Translations under genes and position numbers: made by a program
Part shown: one piece after another, positions 35,812 through 43,892 of the stretch
How the letters are laid out: the number at the start of each line of letters is the position of its first letter
How positions within the stretch are numbered: position 1 is the first letter of the stretch
From: Pseudomonadota bacterium
Lineage (GTDB): Bacteria; Pseudomonadota; Gammaproteobacteria; Steroidobacterales; Steroidobacteraceae
Assembly: GCA_023391335.1 (NCBI GenBank)
Contig: JAEWBG010000083.1
Coordinates: forward strand, 1 to 64,000
Direction of reading: 5' to 3'
Length of the DNA stretch: 64,000 nt
The notes under the pieces: generated by a model
The model's database searches: none
Told to the model about the DNA's origin: nothing
Seen by the model: the letters and a program-made list of their open reading frames with translations, nothing else

Positions 35812-36831
35812 CTAGCCGATCCACATCTCAGGATCGGGAATTTCGAACTCAAAGGTCGCTCCTTCCAATCCTGGCTGAGCGTGCAACCCCGGCGGTGGGG
35901 GTGCGCCTGGCATCGCTTGCTCGAACATCATGTCGTCGCCTCCTTCGGGCGCTGCAGTTTCGACATTCAGACGCTTGTGGTCGCGCAGGATGCCGAGCTT
36001 GATCTTCTCGCCGGGCTGGTAGGAACCGAGGATCCGCATTGCATGCGACGGTGAGCTGGGTTTGCGCCCATCGATGTCGAGCAGCACATCGCCTTCTTCG
36101 ATCTGCAGCTTCGATTCTTGTGGAACGCGTACGACGAGCAGCCCTTGATCGACTCCGAAGTACTTCCCCAACTTCGGCGTAAGCGAAACCATTTCCACTT
36201 CGCCGAACGGCCCCATCCGATGCGTGAAGAAATGGAACGTTCCGGCGCCTGGCGGCAGCGGCGGCATTGGCATCGCAGGTGCCCGGCCAACCAGCAGGTC
36301 CCGCACTGGTTCTGCTTTCACGTTCGCGGTCGCGACTTTCCCGGCCCGACGATATTCCAGATTGACGCTTTGCCCCGGTTCGACTTCGTGCATCTGCTGC
36401 AACAATCTATCGCGGCCGTTTTGGCTCTCCGCGCCCGCCAGCGATTGCCCGTTGATCTTCGTTAACACATCGCCGGCCTTGATTCCTGCCTGGTCGGCCG
36501 GACCGCCTGGACTGACGCTGACAACCTCAACACCGTCTTGCCGGTTCGACGCGCGCTGCGGACCTAAGTTGATGCCCAACATGGCGCGATGCTGCAATCC
36601 TTGTAGTCGCATGACATCTGGCATCATCCCCTCCGACAAGGATTGACTGAGCTGCGCCACTTCCCGCGCAGCGGCATCGAGACGTTTCTGCGCGGCCTCC
36701 AAGTTTCGTTGCATCTCCTCGCGAGTCGGCTCGTTCTTAGCCGGTGCAGATTCGGCGGCGAGTGTGAGTTGAGCGACAAGCGCACATGCACCGATGCCGA
36801 CAAATAGCCGTGACAACATGCTTCTAAACAT
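35812..36831 (-). CDS. exported protein with two PDZ domains
   Basis: A signal peptide covers about residues 1-26, followed by a predicted coiled coil (about 38-65, REEMQRNLEAAQKRLDAAAR). PDZ1 spans about 75-160 with GVEVVSVSPGGPADQAGIKAGD. PDZ2 spans about 205-285 with LLVVRVPQESKLQIEEGDVLLDIDG. No protease catalytic domain is present, so it is not DegP-like by itself. ATG 36831 is chosen because GGAG lies six bases upstream; an ATG two codons earlier overlaps that site. Length 339 aa. It is the third gene of a sigma/anti-sigma operon, so it may sense or bind misfolded envelope proteins. That role is inferred. Confidence 0.85.
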   Translation of the reverse strand: MFRSMLSRLFVGIGACALVAQLTLAAESAPAKNEPTREEMQRNLEAAQKRLDAAAREVAQLSQSLSEGMMPDVMRLQGLQHRAMLGINLGPQRASNRQDGVEVVSVSPGGPADQAGIKAGDVLTKINGQSLAGAESQNGRDRLLQQMHEVEPGQSVNLEYRRAGKVATANVKAEPVRDLLVGRAPAMPMPPLPPGAGTFHFFTHRMGPFGEVEMVSLTPKLGKYFGVDQGLLVVRVPQESKLQIEEGDVLLDIDGRKPSSPSHAMRILGSYQPGEKIKLGILRDHKRLNVETAAPEGGDDMMFEQAMPGAPPPPGLHAQPGLEGATFEFEIPDPEMWIG

Positions 36832-36848
36832 TTGCATCTCCGATCGAT

Positions 36849-37457
36849 CTAAAGCTGTGCGGTGCGTGCTTCGGCGTACCGAAGCTTGACGAGCGAATCC
36901 ATCAAATTGACGCGCTCTTGCCAAAGCTGCTGCGTTTGCGCTTGATCCAAAGAATCATTCGCGGCAGTGAGATGAAAATCGAGCCACTGAATGCGCTGCT
37001 CGATTCCATCGATGTTTGCAGCGGTCGCAACACGTTCCACGCTGGGTCGCTGCGGCAGCAACTCCAGTGCTGCCTCGAGTTGCTGAGACCGCTCCACCAA
37101 TGCAGTGAGTTCCGATCCCGATGCGTTGTTAGTAGGCTGCAATGCGATCGAGGCTGATCGCGGCGAATGAAAGAAGGTGATTGCAACCAACAACGCGACC
37201 GCCGCCGCGCTCGCTGCAATCCAGACCGGACGCACCTTCGAGTGACGCGCACCGTCGTGCGAAATTCGTTGCGATATTTCCGCCCAGAGCTCTTGCGGCG
37301 GATCCAACATCGGAAGCGACAGCAGGTGCTCACGAGTCGTCGCGATCTGCGCCAACTTGGCGGCACATGACGAGCACGCTGCAACGTGCTCGGATATCGA
37401 TGCGTCGACGGGCTCGCCGTCACGCAAGCTCAGCAATTGGTCGATACGGGCGTGCAT
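36849..37457 (-). CDS. zinc-finger anti-sigma factor
   Basis: The cytoplasmic N-terminus carries an anti-sigma zinc-binding pattern His-x3-Cys-x2-Cys (HVAACSSC, about 24-31). One membrane segment at about 80-98 follows (IAASAAAVALLVAITFF). The periplasmic part is rich in leucine and glutamine and probably coiled coil. Length 202 aa. It overlaps the sigma gene by 28 bases and is followed after 17 bases by the PDZ protein. It probably holds the sigma factor at the membrane. Confidence 0.85.
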   Translation of the reverse strand: MHARIDQLLSLRDGEPVDASISEHVAACSSCAAKLAQIATTREHLLSLPMLDPPQELWAEISQRISHDGARHSKVRPVWIAASAAAVALLVAITFFHSPRSASIALQPTNNASGSELTALVERSQQLEAALELLPQRPSVERVATAANIDGIEQRIQWLDFHLTAANDSLDQAQTQQLWQERVNLMDSLVKLRYAEARTAQL

Positions 37458-38029
37458 GGGACTGACTCAGCTTGTGGATCGAGCATCTCGCGCAAACGCG
37501 CGTGCGCACGTGCGAGCTGCGACTTTGAAAAACTCGGGGTTCGATTCAGCATCCGGCCGATTTCGCCGTGCGTGTAACCTTCCACATCGTGCAGCCAAAC
37601 GACCGCGCGCGAGAGCGTCGGCAAGACGGAAAGCGCTTGCTGGAGTGCTTGCTGCGTTTCATAAGTGGGGTCGCTTGCCCGGGTGTCGAACAGCGAACGC
37701 AGTGAAGACTCGTCTTCGCGCCCCTCAAATTGAAGCAAGGCGCGATGCCAGGGAGAGCGCAGATACATCAAACATTTGTTCACCGCGACACTGCGAACCC
37801 ACCCTGCGAACGAGCCTTCGCCCGAGTACGAGTGGATGTTGCGAAGGATCTCGACGAAGGTGTCTTGAAAGAGTTCGTCCGCGACCGCCGCGCGCGAAAT
37901 CAAACGCCGAATCAGGTTGTATAGGGGGCGTTGATACGCTTTATAGATTGCAGCGTGCGCTTGCCGATCCCCTGCGATGGCGGCGCGGATCGTTTCCGGC
38001 GGGATGTCTTCGGCCTGGAAGTAGGACAT
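37430..38029 (-). CDS. ECF-type RNA polymerase sigma factor
   Basis: This 199-aa sigma-70 family protein has region 2 at about 22-90 (DRQAHAAIYKAYQRPLYNLI, DELFQDTFVEILRNI, FAGWVRSVAVNKCLMYLR). Region 4 lies at about 128-185 (LSRAVVWLHDVEGYTHGEIG). Region 3 is absent, as in ECF sigmas. It overlaps its anti-sigma factor by 28 bases. The group cannot be named by eye; the cognate promoter was not found upstream, so autoregulation is unproven. Confidence 0.93.
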   Translation of the reverse strand: MSYFQAEDIPPETIRAAIAGDRQAHAAIYKAYQRPLYNLIRRLISRAAVADELFQDTFVEILRNIHSYSGEGSFAGWVRSVAVNKCLMYLRSPWHRALLQFEGREDESSLRSLFDTRASDPTYETQQALQQALSVLPTLSRAVVWLHDVEGYTHGEIGRMLNRTPSFSKSQLARAHARLREMLDPQAESVPCTPVSTNC

Positions 38030-38079
38030 GCCTGCTTAGATGCGGCATCCAGCAAGATCGTCGCAAGCAGAAGAAAAGA

Positions 38080-38192
38080 AAATTTCCACGGAGCTCACGG
38101 AGCGCACGGAGGCGCAGATTGGGATTTGAAATCGATAGAAAACACGAGTAGCGCTCGCTTCTCCGTGTTCTCTGTGTCCTCCGTGGAGATTA
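38080..38192. repeat. 9-mer word element B (inverted arms)
   Basis: The left arm (38080-38113) reads CCACGGAGC, TCACGGAGC, GCACGGAGG. The right arm (38159-38192) reads CTCCGTGTT, CTCTGTGTC, CTCCGTGGA. The arms face each other across about 46 bases. The element lies between the acyl-CoA dehydrogenase stop and the sigma factor start. Confidence 0.85.
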
Positions 38193-38201
38193 TTCCGATC
38201 T

Positions 38202-39365
38202 TTAGCGCAGACCCGTCTCTTGCCGCGCAATCACCATGCGTTGAATCTCGCTGGTGCCTTCATAAATTTCCGTAATCTTGGCATCGCGGAAATAGCGCTC
38301 GACCGGTAGCTCTTTCGAATAGCCCATCCCGGCATGGATCTGCACGGCGGCATGCGCGCAGAACATGGCCGTCTCCGACGCGAACAGTTTCGCCACGGAC
38401 CCTTCCAGCGTGTTTCGCAATCCCTTGGCCTTCGCTTCGTTCTTATTCCATGCCGCTCGCATGGTGAGCAGATGAGCCGCATCCAAGCGACACTTCATGT
38501 CCGCGAGCTTCTGCTGAATCATTTGAAACGATCCGATTGGGCTACCGAACGCTCGACGTTCGCGGGCATATTGCAAAGAGGCTTCGTAAGCGGCACGTGC
38601 GATACCGACTGCTTGAGCCGCGATGCCGATACGACCCGAGTCGAGCACGCTCATCGCAATGCTGAATCCCTGACCCTCCGCACCCATCCGATTCTCGACC
38701 GGGCAGCGATAATCCTGAAACTCGATCTCGCAGGTAGCCGAGGCACGGATACCAAGCTTCGGTTCGCTCTTGCCGCGTATGAAGCCGGGTTGATTGCAGT
38801 CGATGAGGAAGGCAGTGACGCCATGCGACTTCTTCTCCGGCTGCGTCATGGCGAACAGGACCATGAAGTCCGCCACGGGCCCTGAAGTGATCCACGATTT
38901 CTTTCCATTGATCACGTAGTGCGATCCGTCCGGTGCCAGCACCGCGCGAGTACGCATGTTCGCCGCATCCGAGCCCGACTGCGGCTCGGTCAGTCCGTAC
39001 GCTGCGATCGCCTGCCCGGATGCGACCGGTGTGACGAATCGCTTGCGCTGCTCGTCAGAGCCGTAAGCAAGAATGCCCGCGCAGTACAAACTGTTGTTGA
39101 CGGAAACGATCGTCGAGTGCGCGGCATCGGCGGCGGCGATCTCTTCCATCACGAGCACATAACTGATGGCATCGAGGCCGGCCCCGCCGAACTCGGTGGG
39201 AACCTCCACGCCCATGAAGCCGAGTTCGCCGGCCTTGCGGATGGTCTCGAAAGGAAACTCGCCGCTTGCATCGAACTGAGCAGCAATCGGTGCCACTTCG
39301 TTCTGTGCAAACTCCCGGGCGGCGCTTTGGATCAGTTGCTGCTCTTCGGACAGTGTGAAATCCAT
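38202..39365 (-). CDS. acyl-CoA dehydrogenase (short/branched-chain type)
   Basis: This FAD enzyme introduces a double bond into acyl-CoA. ATG 39365 gives 387 aa, opening with DFTLSEEQQLIQ. Family segments include YGLTEPQSGSDAANMRT (FAD/substrate binding), KSWITSGPVADFMV and QIHAGMGYSKELPVERYFRDAKI. The catalytic glutamate of short-chain enzymes is expected in the C-terminal EIYEGTSEIQRMV segment. Chain-length preference is uncertain. It stands apart from the ivd cluster on the opposite strand. Confidence 0.93.
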   Translation of the reverse strand: MDFTLSEEQQLIQSAAREFAQNEVAPIAAQFDASGEFPFETIRKAGELGFMGVEVPTEFGGAGLDAISYVLVMEEIAAADAAHSTIVSVNNSLYCAGILAYGSDEQRKRFVTPVASGQAIAAYGLTEPQSGSDAANMRTRAVLAPDGSHYVINGKKSWITSGPVADFMVLFAMTQPEKKSHGVTAFLIDCNQPGFIRGKSEPKLGIRASATCEIEFQDYRCPVENRMGAEGQGFSIAMSVLDSGRIGIAAQAVGIARAAYEASLQYARERRAFGSPIGSFQMIQQKLADMKCRLDAAHLLTMRAAWNKNEAKAKGLRNTLEGSVAKLFASETAMFCAHAAVQIHAGMGYSKELPVERYFRDAKITEIYEGTSEIQRMVIARQETGLR

Positions 39366-39425
39366 GGTGACCTCGATGTTGGATGCGAGCACAACGCCTG
39401 CGAGTCGCGACCGATACTAAACCGC

Positions 39426-39454
39426 TTCCGCGTTTCGAATCCTGCCCCTATACT
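39426..39454 (+). promoter_or_regulatory. candidate promoter of tRNA-Leu
   Basis: TATACT at 39449-39454 is a good -10 hexamer, with TTCCGC at 39426-39431 as a weak -35 at 17-base spacing. Transcription would begin about four bases before the tRNA. The -10 is convincing; the -35 is not. Confidence 0.4.
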
Positions 39455-39465
39455 TGCGCCCCCGC

Positions 39466-39552
39466 GCCGGTGTGGCGGAACTGGTAGACGCGTCGGACTC
39501 AAAATCCGATTCTGGCAACAGAGTGTGGGTTCGATTCCCTCCACCGGCACCA
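39466..39552 (+). tRNA. tRNA-Leu (anticodon CAA)
   Basis: Acceptor stem 39466-39472 pairs with 39542-39548, then an A discriminator and encoded CCA at 39550-39552. The anticodon loop CUCAAAA gives CAA, reading UUG. A long variable arm fits class II leucine tRNA. The open frame on the opposite strand is the familiar antisense artefact of this tRNA. Confidence 0.97.
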
Positions 39553-39554
39553 TC

Positions 39555-39642
39555 GATAGTGACTTGAGGATTGTGACTAGAGGATAGTGTCGCATTCGCG
39601 CTTATCTTTCTCTGCTAGTCACTATCCGCCAGTCACCACTCC
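39555..39642. repeat. inverted heptamer word repeat after tRNA-Leu
   Basis: Left arm in register: GATAGTG, ACTTGAG, GATTGTG, ACTAGAG, GATAGTG (39555-39589). Right arm: AGTCACT, ATCCGCC, AGTCACC (39617-39637). The arms are partly reverse complementary. The element ends at the Nudix start codon and could fold in the tRNA-to-Nudix transcript. Confidence 0.75.
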
Positions 39643-40182
39643 ATGAACTTCTGCTCCGTCTGCGGTCAATCGGTCATCCATAAGGTGCCCGAGGGCGATC
39701 ACCTGCCGCGCTATGTTTGCGTAAGCTGCGGCACGATTCACTACGAGAATCCTCGCATCATTGCCGGCTGCGTCGTCGATGTAGGTGGCAAGATCTTGCT
39801 GTGCAAACGCGCCATCGAGCCCAGGCTCGGCTTTTGGACGATTCCGGCCGGCTTCATGGAAAACGGCGAATCGGTGCAAGACGGTGCGGCACGCGAGGCA
39901 ATGGAAGAAGCGCTCGCCCACGTCCGCATCGGATCGCTCCTCGCCATCGTCAACGTCCTACACGCCCATCAAGTTCACATCATGTTTAGGGCGCAACTCG
40001 CCGATCCGCATTTCGGCATCGGGCCGGAGAGTCTTGAAACCGCTCTTTACGATGAGACCGAGATTCCGTGGAGCGAAATAGCCTTCCGCAGCGTTGAGTT
40101 CGCGCTGCGCCGATACTTGGAAGATCGAGCTGAAGGCGTTGAGCGCGTGCATCTTCATGACATAGATCATCGCGTGCGCTGA
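39643..40182 (+). CDS. Nudix hydrolase with N-terminal zinc ribbon
   Basis: Two CxxC pairs (CSVC at 4-7, CVSC near 26-29) form a zinc ribbon ahead of the Nudix fold. The Nudix box reads G-x5-E-x7-REAMEEALA; the metal-binding REx2EE core is intact but the usual glycine near the end is leucine. Length 179 aa. Layout resembles NudC-like and ADP-ribose pyrophosphatase-like proteins without the NudC N-terminal domain. The substrate is unknown. It is followed by fdxA after 128 bases. Confidence 0.88.
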   Translation: MNFCSVCGQSVIHKVPEGDHLPRYVCVSCGTIHYENPRIIAGCVVDVGGKILLCKRAIEPRLGFWTIPAGFMENGESVQDGAAREAMEEALAHVRIGSLLAIVNVLHAHQVHIMFRAQLADPHFGIGPESLETALYDETEIPWSEIAFRSVEFALRRYLEDRAEGVERVHLHDIDHRVR

Positions 40183-40310
40183 TTGCGAGTGGGTATGCTC
40201 TGGACCGAGCGCTGGATTCTCGGTTGTCAACTCGCTTCCACGCAGCTGCTTTGGCACAATGCGCGCTCGCAAGCGGCAGCTCGACCGCTCACATTCCCGG
40301 AGTTTCCTCG

Positions 40311-40634
40311 ATGACCTTTGTCGTCACTGAAAACTGCATCAAGTGCAAATACACCGACTGCGTTGAAGTGTGCCCAGTGGATTGCTTCCACGAAGGCCCG
40401 AATTTTCTGGTGATCGACCCGGATGAATGCATCGACTGCACGCTCTGCGAGCCGGAATGCCCAGCCGAGGCGATTTTCTCTGAAGAGGAACTGCCGGCAG
40501 GCCAAGAGCAGTTCAAGCAGATCAATGCGGACCTTGCGAAAGCGTGGCCGGTGATCACCGAGAAAAAGCCTGCACCCGCCGACGCCAAGGAATGGGAAGG
40601 CAAGCCAAACAAATTGGATCTGCTGGAAAAGTAA
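40311..40634 (+). CDS. fdxA: 7Fe ferredoxin FdxA
   Basis: This electron carrier binds one [3Fe-4S] and one [4Fe-4S] cluster. Cysteines lie in ENCIKCKYTDCVEVCPVDC (four, with CxxxxC typical of the 3Fe site) and CIDCTLCEPECP. From ATG 40311 it has 107 aa, the usual size, with CGGAG eight bases upstream. A strong hairpin follows the stop. Partners are not evident from neighbours. Confidence 0.97.
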   Translation: MTFVVTENCIKCKYTDCVEVCPVDCFHEGPNFLVIDPDECIDCTLCEPECPAEAIFSEEELPAGQEQFKQINADLAKAWPVITEKKPAPADAKEWEGKPNKLDLLEK

Positions 40635-40642
40635 TCCCCAAT

Positions 40643-40672
40643 AAAAAACGGCGAGCAAAGCTCGCCGTTTCT
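40643..40672. terminator. bidirectional rho-independent terminator (fdxA / dsbC)
   Basis: A perfect 10-bp stem AAACGGCGAG / CTCGCCGTTT with a five-base loop lies between convergent fdxA and dsbC. T-rich flanks occur on both strands: TTTCTTC after fdxA, and an even longer T run on the minus strand. It can serve both genes. Confidence 0.9.
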
Positions 40673-40685
40673 TCGTCCGATCTTC

Positions 40686-40720
40686 CTATCCGCTATTCCC
40701 TAGTGCCCAGTCACTACTTG
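40686..40720. repeat. heptamer word tract at the dsbC 3' end
   Basis: CTATCCG, CTATTCC, CTAGTGC, CCAGTCA, CTACTTG follow each other in exact seven-base register. The last words overlap the dsbC stop codon (40714-40716). Confidence 0.6.
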
Positions 40721-41457
40721 CCCTTCTTGCCCACGCTCGCGGCCTTCATGGCTTGTAGCTGTTCAACGAGCTTGGCAGGCGGCAGATAGCCACCGATGTA
40801 ATCACCCTCAGGCGTAAAGATGGCCGGGGTTCCGCGAATCCCTAGCTCTTCGCCGAGCTGATACTGTTTCTCCACTGGATCGGAACACGGCGCGCTTTTG
40901 ATTTCCTGGCCCTGCTTGGCCTGAGTGATTGCCGCTTTGCGGTCTTTGGCGCACCAAACCGCTTCCATCTTGTGCCAATCCGATGTTCCCGGACCTTGCC
41001 GGGGATACGCGGCATAGCGCACGCGCACACCCAACTGATTCAGCTCAGCAATCTGGCTGTGCAACTTACGGCAATAACCGCATTCGACGTCTGTGAACAC
41101 CGTGATCGTGTACTTCGTCGTCTCGGGCGCAAACACGATCATGTCTCTCTCATCGAGTTTAGCGAGCGCCTTGCTCCGAGCGACCGAACGGCCCGCCTCG
41201 GTGAGATTGGTACGAGTGTCGATGTCGTAAAGATCGCCGCTGATGACGTACTTCGCATCTGCACTGACGTAGGCCGTGTCGGCACCAATCGAAACTTCGT
41301 ACATACCGGGGATGGGCGATGGCTTCACGTCCGCGGGTTTCACGCCCGGAAACTTCTTAGCAATGGCTGCTCGCGGATCGGGCGCTGCAGCAGCCTGATC
41401 TGCCGCACTGGCCGCACCGGCTAGGGCCAGCAGCGCGGAGAAAACAAAAGCTCTCAT
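40714..41457 (-). CDS. dsbC: thiol:disulfide interchange protein DsbC
   Basis: DsbC is a periplasmic disulfide isomerase. ATG 41457 gives 247 aa with a signal peptide (about 1-18, MRAFVFSALLALAGAASA). The N-terminal dimerisation domain precedes the thioredoxin fold. The active site is Cys126-Gly-Tyr-Cys129, the canonical CGYC. Cys169 and Cys191 match the structural disulfide of DsbC. The cis-proline loop GTPAIF is at 209-214. Upstream sequence is repetitive DNA rather than coding. Confidence 0.96.
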   Translation of the reverse strand: MRAFVFSALLALAGAASAADQAAAAPDPRAAIAKKFPGVKPADVKPSPIPGMYEVSIGADTAYVSADAKYVISGDLYDIDTRTNLTEAGRSVARSKALAKLDERDMIVFAPETTKYTITVFTDVECGYCRKLHSQIAELNQLGVRVRYAAYPRQGPGTSDWHKMEAVWCAKDRKAAITQAKQGQEIKSAPCSDPVEKQYQLGEELGIRGTPAIFTPEGDYIGGYLPPAKLVEQLQAMKAASVGKKGK

Positions 41458-41566
41458 GGAAAATCCTCGAAACCCGATGGGTGCTGGCTTGGACGTGAAA
41501 GGCACGAAATCGTTCGCCCAATTGGGCGGCCAAGTCTAGCAGAGCCCGATCGGAGGGAAATCGGTC

Positions 41567-41773
41567 GCGGAACGTGGCGAGCGCCGAGTGAAAACCACGC
41601 TTTTCGCTCGGCTGCTTCCTGGCACTTGCGACAGGAGCCCGATGTGCCGTGACTCGCGTCGGATAACGACGCCACTCACAAAGGTACATGGATGTACCCG
41701 CCGCGGAACGTGGCGAGCGCCGAGTGAAAACCACGCTTTTCGCTCGGCTGCTTCCTGGCACTTGCGACAGGAG
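41567..41773. repeat. 71-bp direct duplication with hairpin, upstream of dsbC
   Basis: Segment 41567-41637 recurs without visible change at 41703-41773 (period 136). Each copy contains an inverted repeat GCCGAGTGAAAA / TTTTCGCTCGGC with one mismatch and a six-base loop. The spacer carries the palindrome GGTACAT-GG-ATGTACC (41683-41698), the same core as at 4853-4866. The duplication fills the gene-free stretch 41458-41799 between dsbC and the xerD stop. Open frames crossing it are repeat-encoded. Confidence 0.9.
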
Positions 41774-41799
41774 TCCAATGGGCCAGTTTTAATGCGCCA

Positions 41800-42747
41800 T
41801 CATCCGCGCGGATGATGCTGCGCGTGCAGTTCCTTCATTCGCTCGCGGGCGACGTGCGTGTAAATCTGGGTCGTCGACAGATCGCTGTGACCCAAGAGCA
41901 TCTGCACCACGCGCAAGTCAGCGCCGTGATTCAGCAGGTGGGTAGCAAACGCGTGCCGCAATGTGTGCGGCGAGAGCGCTTTCTGCACGCCAGCCTTTTG
42001 AGCGTAGCGCTTGATGATGTGCCAGAAGGCCTGGCGCGTCATGCGATCGCCACGGCGCGTCGGGAAGAGATAATCGGTCTGCCGCTCCAAAAGAATTTCG
42101 AGCCGCGCGCCGTTCATGAATCTTTGCAACCAAGTGACCGCTTCTTCGCCAAGCGGGATGAGTCGTTCGCGATCGCCCTTGCCGACGATGCGCAACACGC
42201 CTTGGTTCATATTGACCTGGCTGGATTTCAGATTCACCAGCTCGGAAACGCGCAGTCCTGTTGCGTACAACACCTCGAGCATGGTGCGATCGCGATGACC
42301 CAGAGGATCTGAGCTTTCCGGTGCATTCAGCAGCGCTTCGACCTCTTCCTCTGTCAATGACTTCGGCAGCGATCGGCCGATTTTCGGCATGGCGATCTGC
42401 GAGGTCGGATCTTCTTTGATAGCGCCATCGCGCACGAGGTAGCGAAAGAAGCGGCGGAAACTTGAGAGTTGTCGAGCAGTCGAACGGGGACGTGCGCCCG
42501 CTTCGACGCGCCACGCGATGAACGCGAGCACATCGGCGCGCGTTGCATCCACACTGGATGTACCGCGAGCCTGCAACCAACGGTCCAACGCGGTCAGATC
42601 GGCGCGATAGGCGGACAACGTGTTGGGCGAAAGCCCACGCTCCATCCATACCGCATCTAGAAACCGGTCAATCGCCGCGATCGACGGCGGGGCGGACGAG
42701 TCTTCTGCGGTCCTCGAGTAAACTGTCGCTTTGGTAACGGTGCTCAT
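41800..42747 (-). CDS. xerD: site-specific tyrosine recombinase XerD
   Basis: XerD with XerC resolves chromosome dimers at dif. All catalytic residues are present: Arg166 (ATGLRVSEL), Lys190 (GKGDRER), His261 and Arg264 (HTLRH), His287 (LGHSDL), Tyr296 (IYTHV). The N-terminal core-binding domain is intact. From ATG 42747 it has 315 aa, about 17 longer than E. coli XerD because of an N-terminal extension. In gammaproteobacteria xerD usually precedes dsbC, as here. XerC is the alternative assignment. Confidence 0.94.
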   Translation of the reverse strand: MSTVTKATVYSRTAEDSSAPPSIAAIDRFLDAVWMERGLSPNTLSAYRADLTALDRWLQARGTSSVDATRADVLAFIAWRVEAGARPRSTARQLSSFRRFFRYLVRDGAIKEDPTSQIAMPKIGRSLPKSLTEEEVEALLNAPESSDPLGHRDRTMLEVLYATGLRVSELVNLKSSQVNMNQGVLRIVGKGDRERLIPLGEEAVTWLQRFMNGARLEILLERQTDYLFPTRRGDRMTRQAFWHIIKRYAQKAGVQKALSPHTLRHAFATHLLNHGADLRVVQMLLGHSDLSTTQIYTHVARERMKELHAQHHPRG

Positions 42748-42944
42748 CGCTCTTTGCAGTTGTGCCAAGTGCGAACGCGTCAGCGCGCCCGAACTCGTGC
42801 GATGGGGGCAGTATGCGTAGGGGGTCTGAGAGCAGGCGTGATTGTGCTCACAGAACCCCGGCAGGGTTTACATAAAGAGAACCAGTTCACAGAAAATGCC
42901 GTTTCTAGTGCTCGCAACACACGGATTCTGACTCGCACTTGTCC

Positions 42945-43727
42945 ATGCCCGCCTCCATTCAGCGCACTTCTCGAACCCTCATCGATGCCGCTTTCGGCAC
43001 CTATGCCACCCTGCTATTCGCCATCCTGGGCACCCTCGCCGTCGTTCTCGTCATGCTGCCCATCGGGCTCGCAGCACGACGCCAGGTAGCTCACTTCACC
43101 GCGCGCACATTCTTTGTCCTCTGCGGTGTGCGGGTCGTTCTACACAACGCGGAGAGGCTGCCTCAGGGTGCATGCGTGGTCGTGGCAAATCACGCCAGCT
43201 ATCTGGACGGCGTCGTGATGAAAGCGGCCCTGCCTGCACGCTTTAGCTTCGTCATCAAGAGCGAGATGTCTAAGGTGCCGATTGCTGCCCTGCTTCTGCG
43301 CCGCATCGGATCGGAATTTGTCGACCGCTTCAATCGACACGCTGGCGGAATGGCCGCGCGACGGCTGATGAAAGCGGCAGAATCGGGCCAGGCGCTTGCT
43401 TTCTTCCCTGAAGGTACCTTCGTCGCCGAACCCGGACTCGGGAAATTTCATACCGGAGCGTTTGCAATCGCCGCCCGTACGCAGCTTCCGGTGGTCCCGA
43501 TGGCGATCGTTGGCACTCGGCACATGTTGCCGTGCGGTCGCCTGCTGCCGCGCTTCGGCTCGATTCACATTCACGTAACGGCGCCCATCGCTGCGACGGA
43601 TGACACGAGCCCAAGCGCCGTTGCCCATTTACGCGACCAAGCACGCCGGGAGATTCTGTCGGCACTCAACGAACCGGATCGCGAAGACGCCGACAACATC
43701 GCGGCCCTCGCGGTTCGAAAAGGCTAG
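42945..43727 (+). CDS. lysophospholipid acyltransferase (PlsC-like)
   Basis: The HxxxxD motif is NHASYLD (His83, Asp88), and PEGTF supplies the second conserved block of the LPLAT family. An N-terminal membrane helix spans about 18-42. From ATG 42945 the protein has 260 aa; the TTG two codons earlier is not needed. Likely reaction: acyl transfer to 1-acylglycerol-3-phosphate or another lysolipid at the inner membrane. It diverges from xerD and may be read into the thiolase downstream. Confidence 0.88.
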   Translation: MPASIQRTSRTLIDAAFGTYATLLFAILGTLAVVLVMLPIGLAARRQVAHFTARTFFVLCGVRVVLHNAERLPQGACVVVANHASYLDGVVMKAALPARFSFVIKSEMSKVPIAALLLRRIGSEFVDRFNRHAGGMAARRLMKAAESGQALAFFPEGTFVAEPGLGKFHTGAFAIAARTQLPVVPMAIVGTRHMLPCGRLLPRFGSIHIHVTAPIAATDDTSPSAVAHLRDQARREILSALNEPDREDADNIAALAVRKG

Positions 43728-43793
43728 CTGCATACATTTTCGTGGGACCTGCGAAAACCAGTGTCCTGGCCCACACGCATTGAATATGCTCTT

Positions 43794-43822
43794 GGCTCGC
43801 CCCATTTCGGCGGGAGCGAGCC
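43794..43822. other. hairpin upstream of the thiolase gene
   Basis: GGCTCGCCCC pairs with GGAGCGAGCC (one mismatch) around a nine-base loop. It lacks a downstream T run, so it is not a typical terminator. It lies 70 bases before the thiolase ATG and could act in the leader. Confidence 0.4.
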
Positions 43823-43892
43823 GCCGTTCTGACGAAGGCAAGTCGATCGATGACGAGCCCGATAACGCTCGCAAGCACCAGCAGGACACATC

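Noticed and set aside
39332..39595. 87-aa open frame antisense to tRNA-Leu (PVEGIEPT-type peptide)
   Set aside because: Another common tRNA-antisense artefact; no start signal and no coding constraint visible.
39643..40182. Assignment of the Nudix gene as nudC
   Set aside because: The zinc ribbon is present, but the NudC N-terminal domain is missing and the length (179 aa) is too short; only the family name is used.
41357..41761. Open frames with repeated peptide segments upstream of dsbC
   Set aside because: They are translations of the 71-bp duplication in different frames, with no ribosome site.
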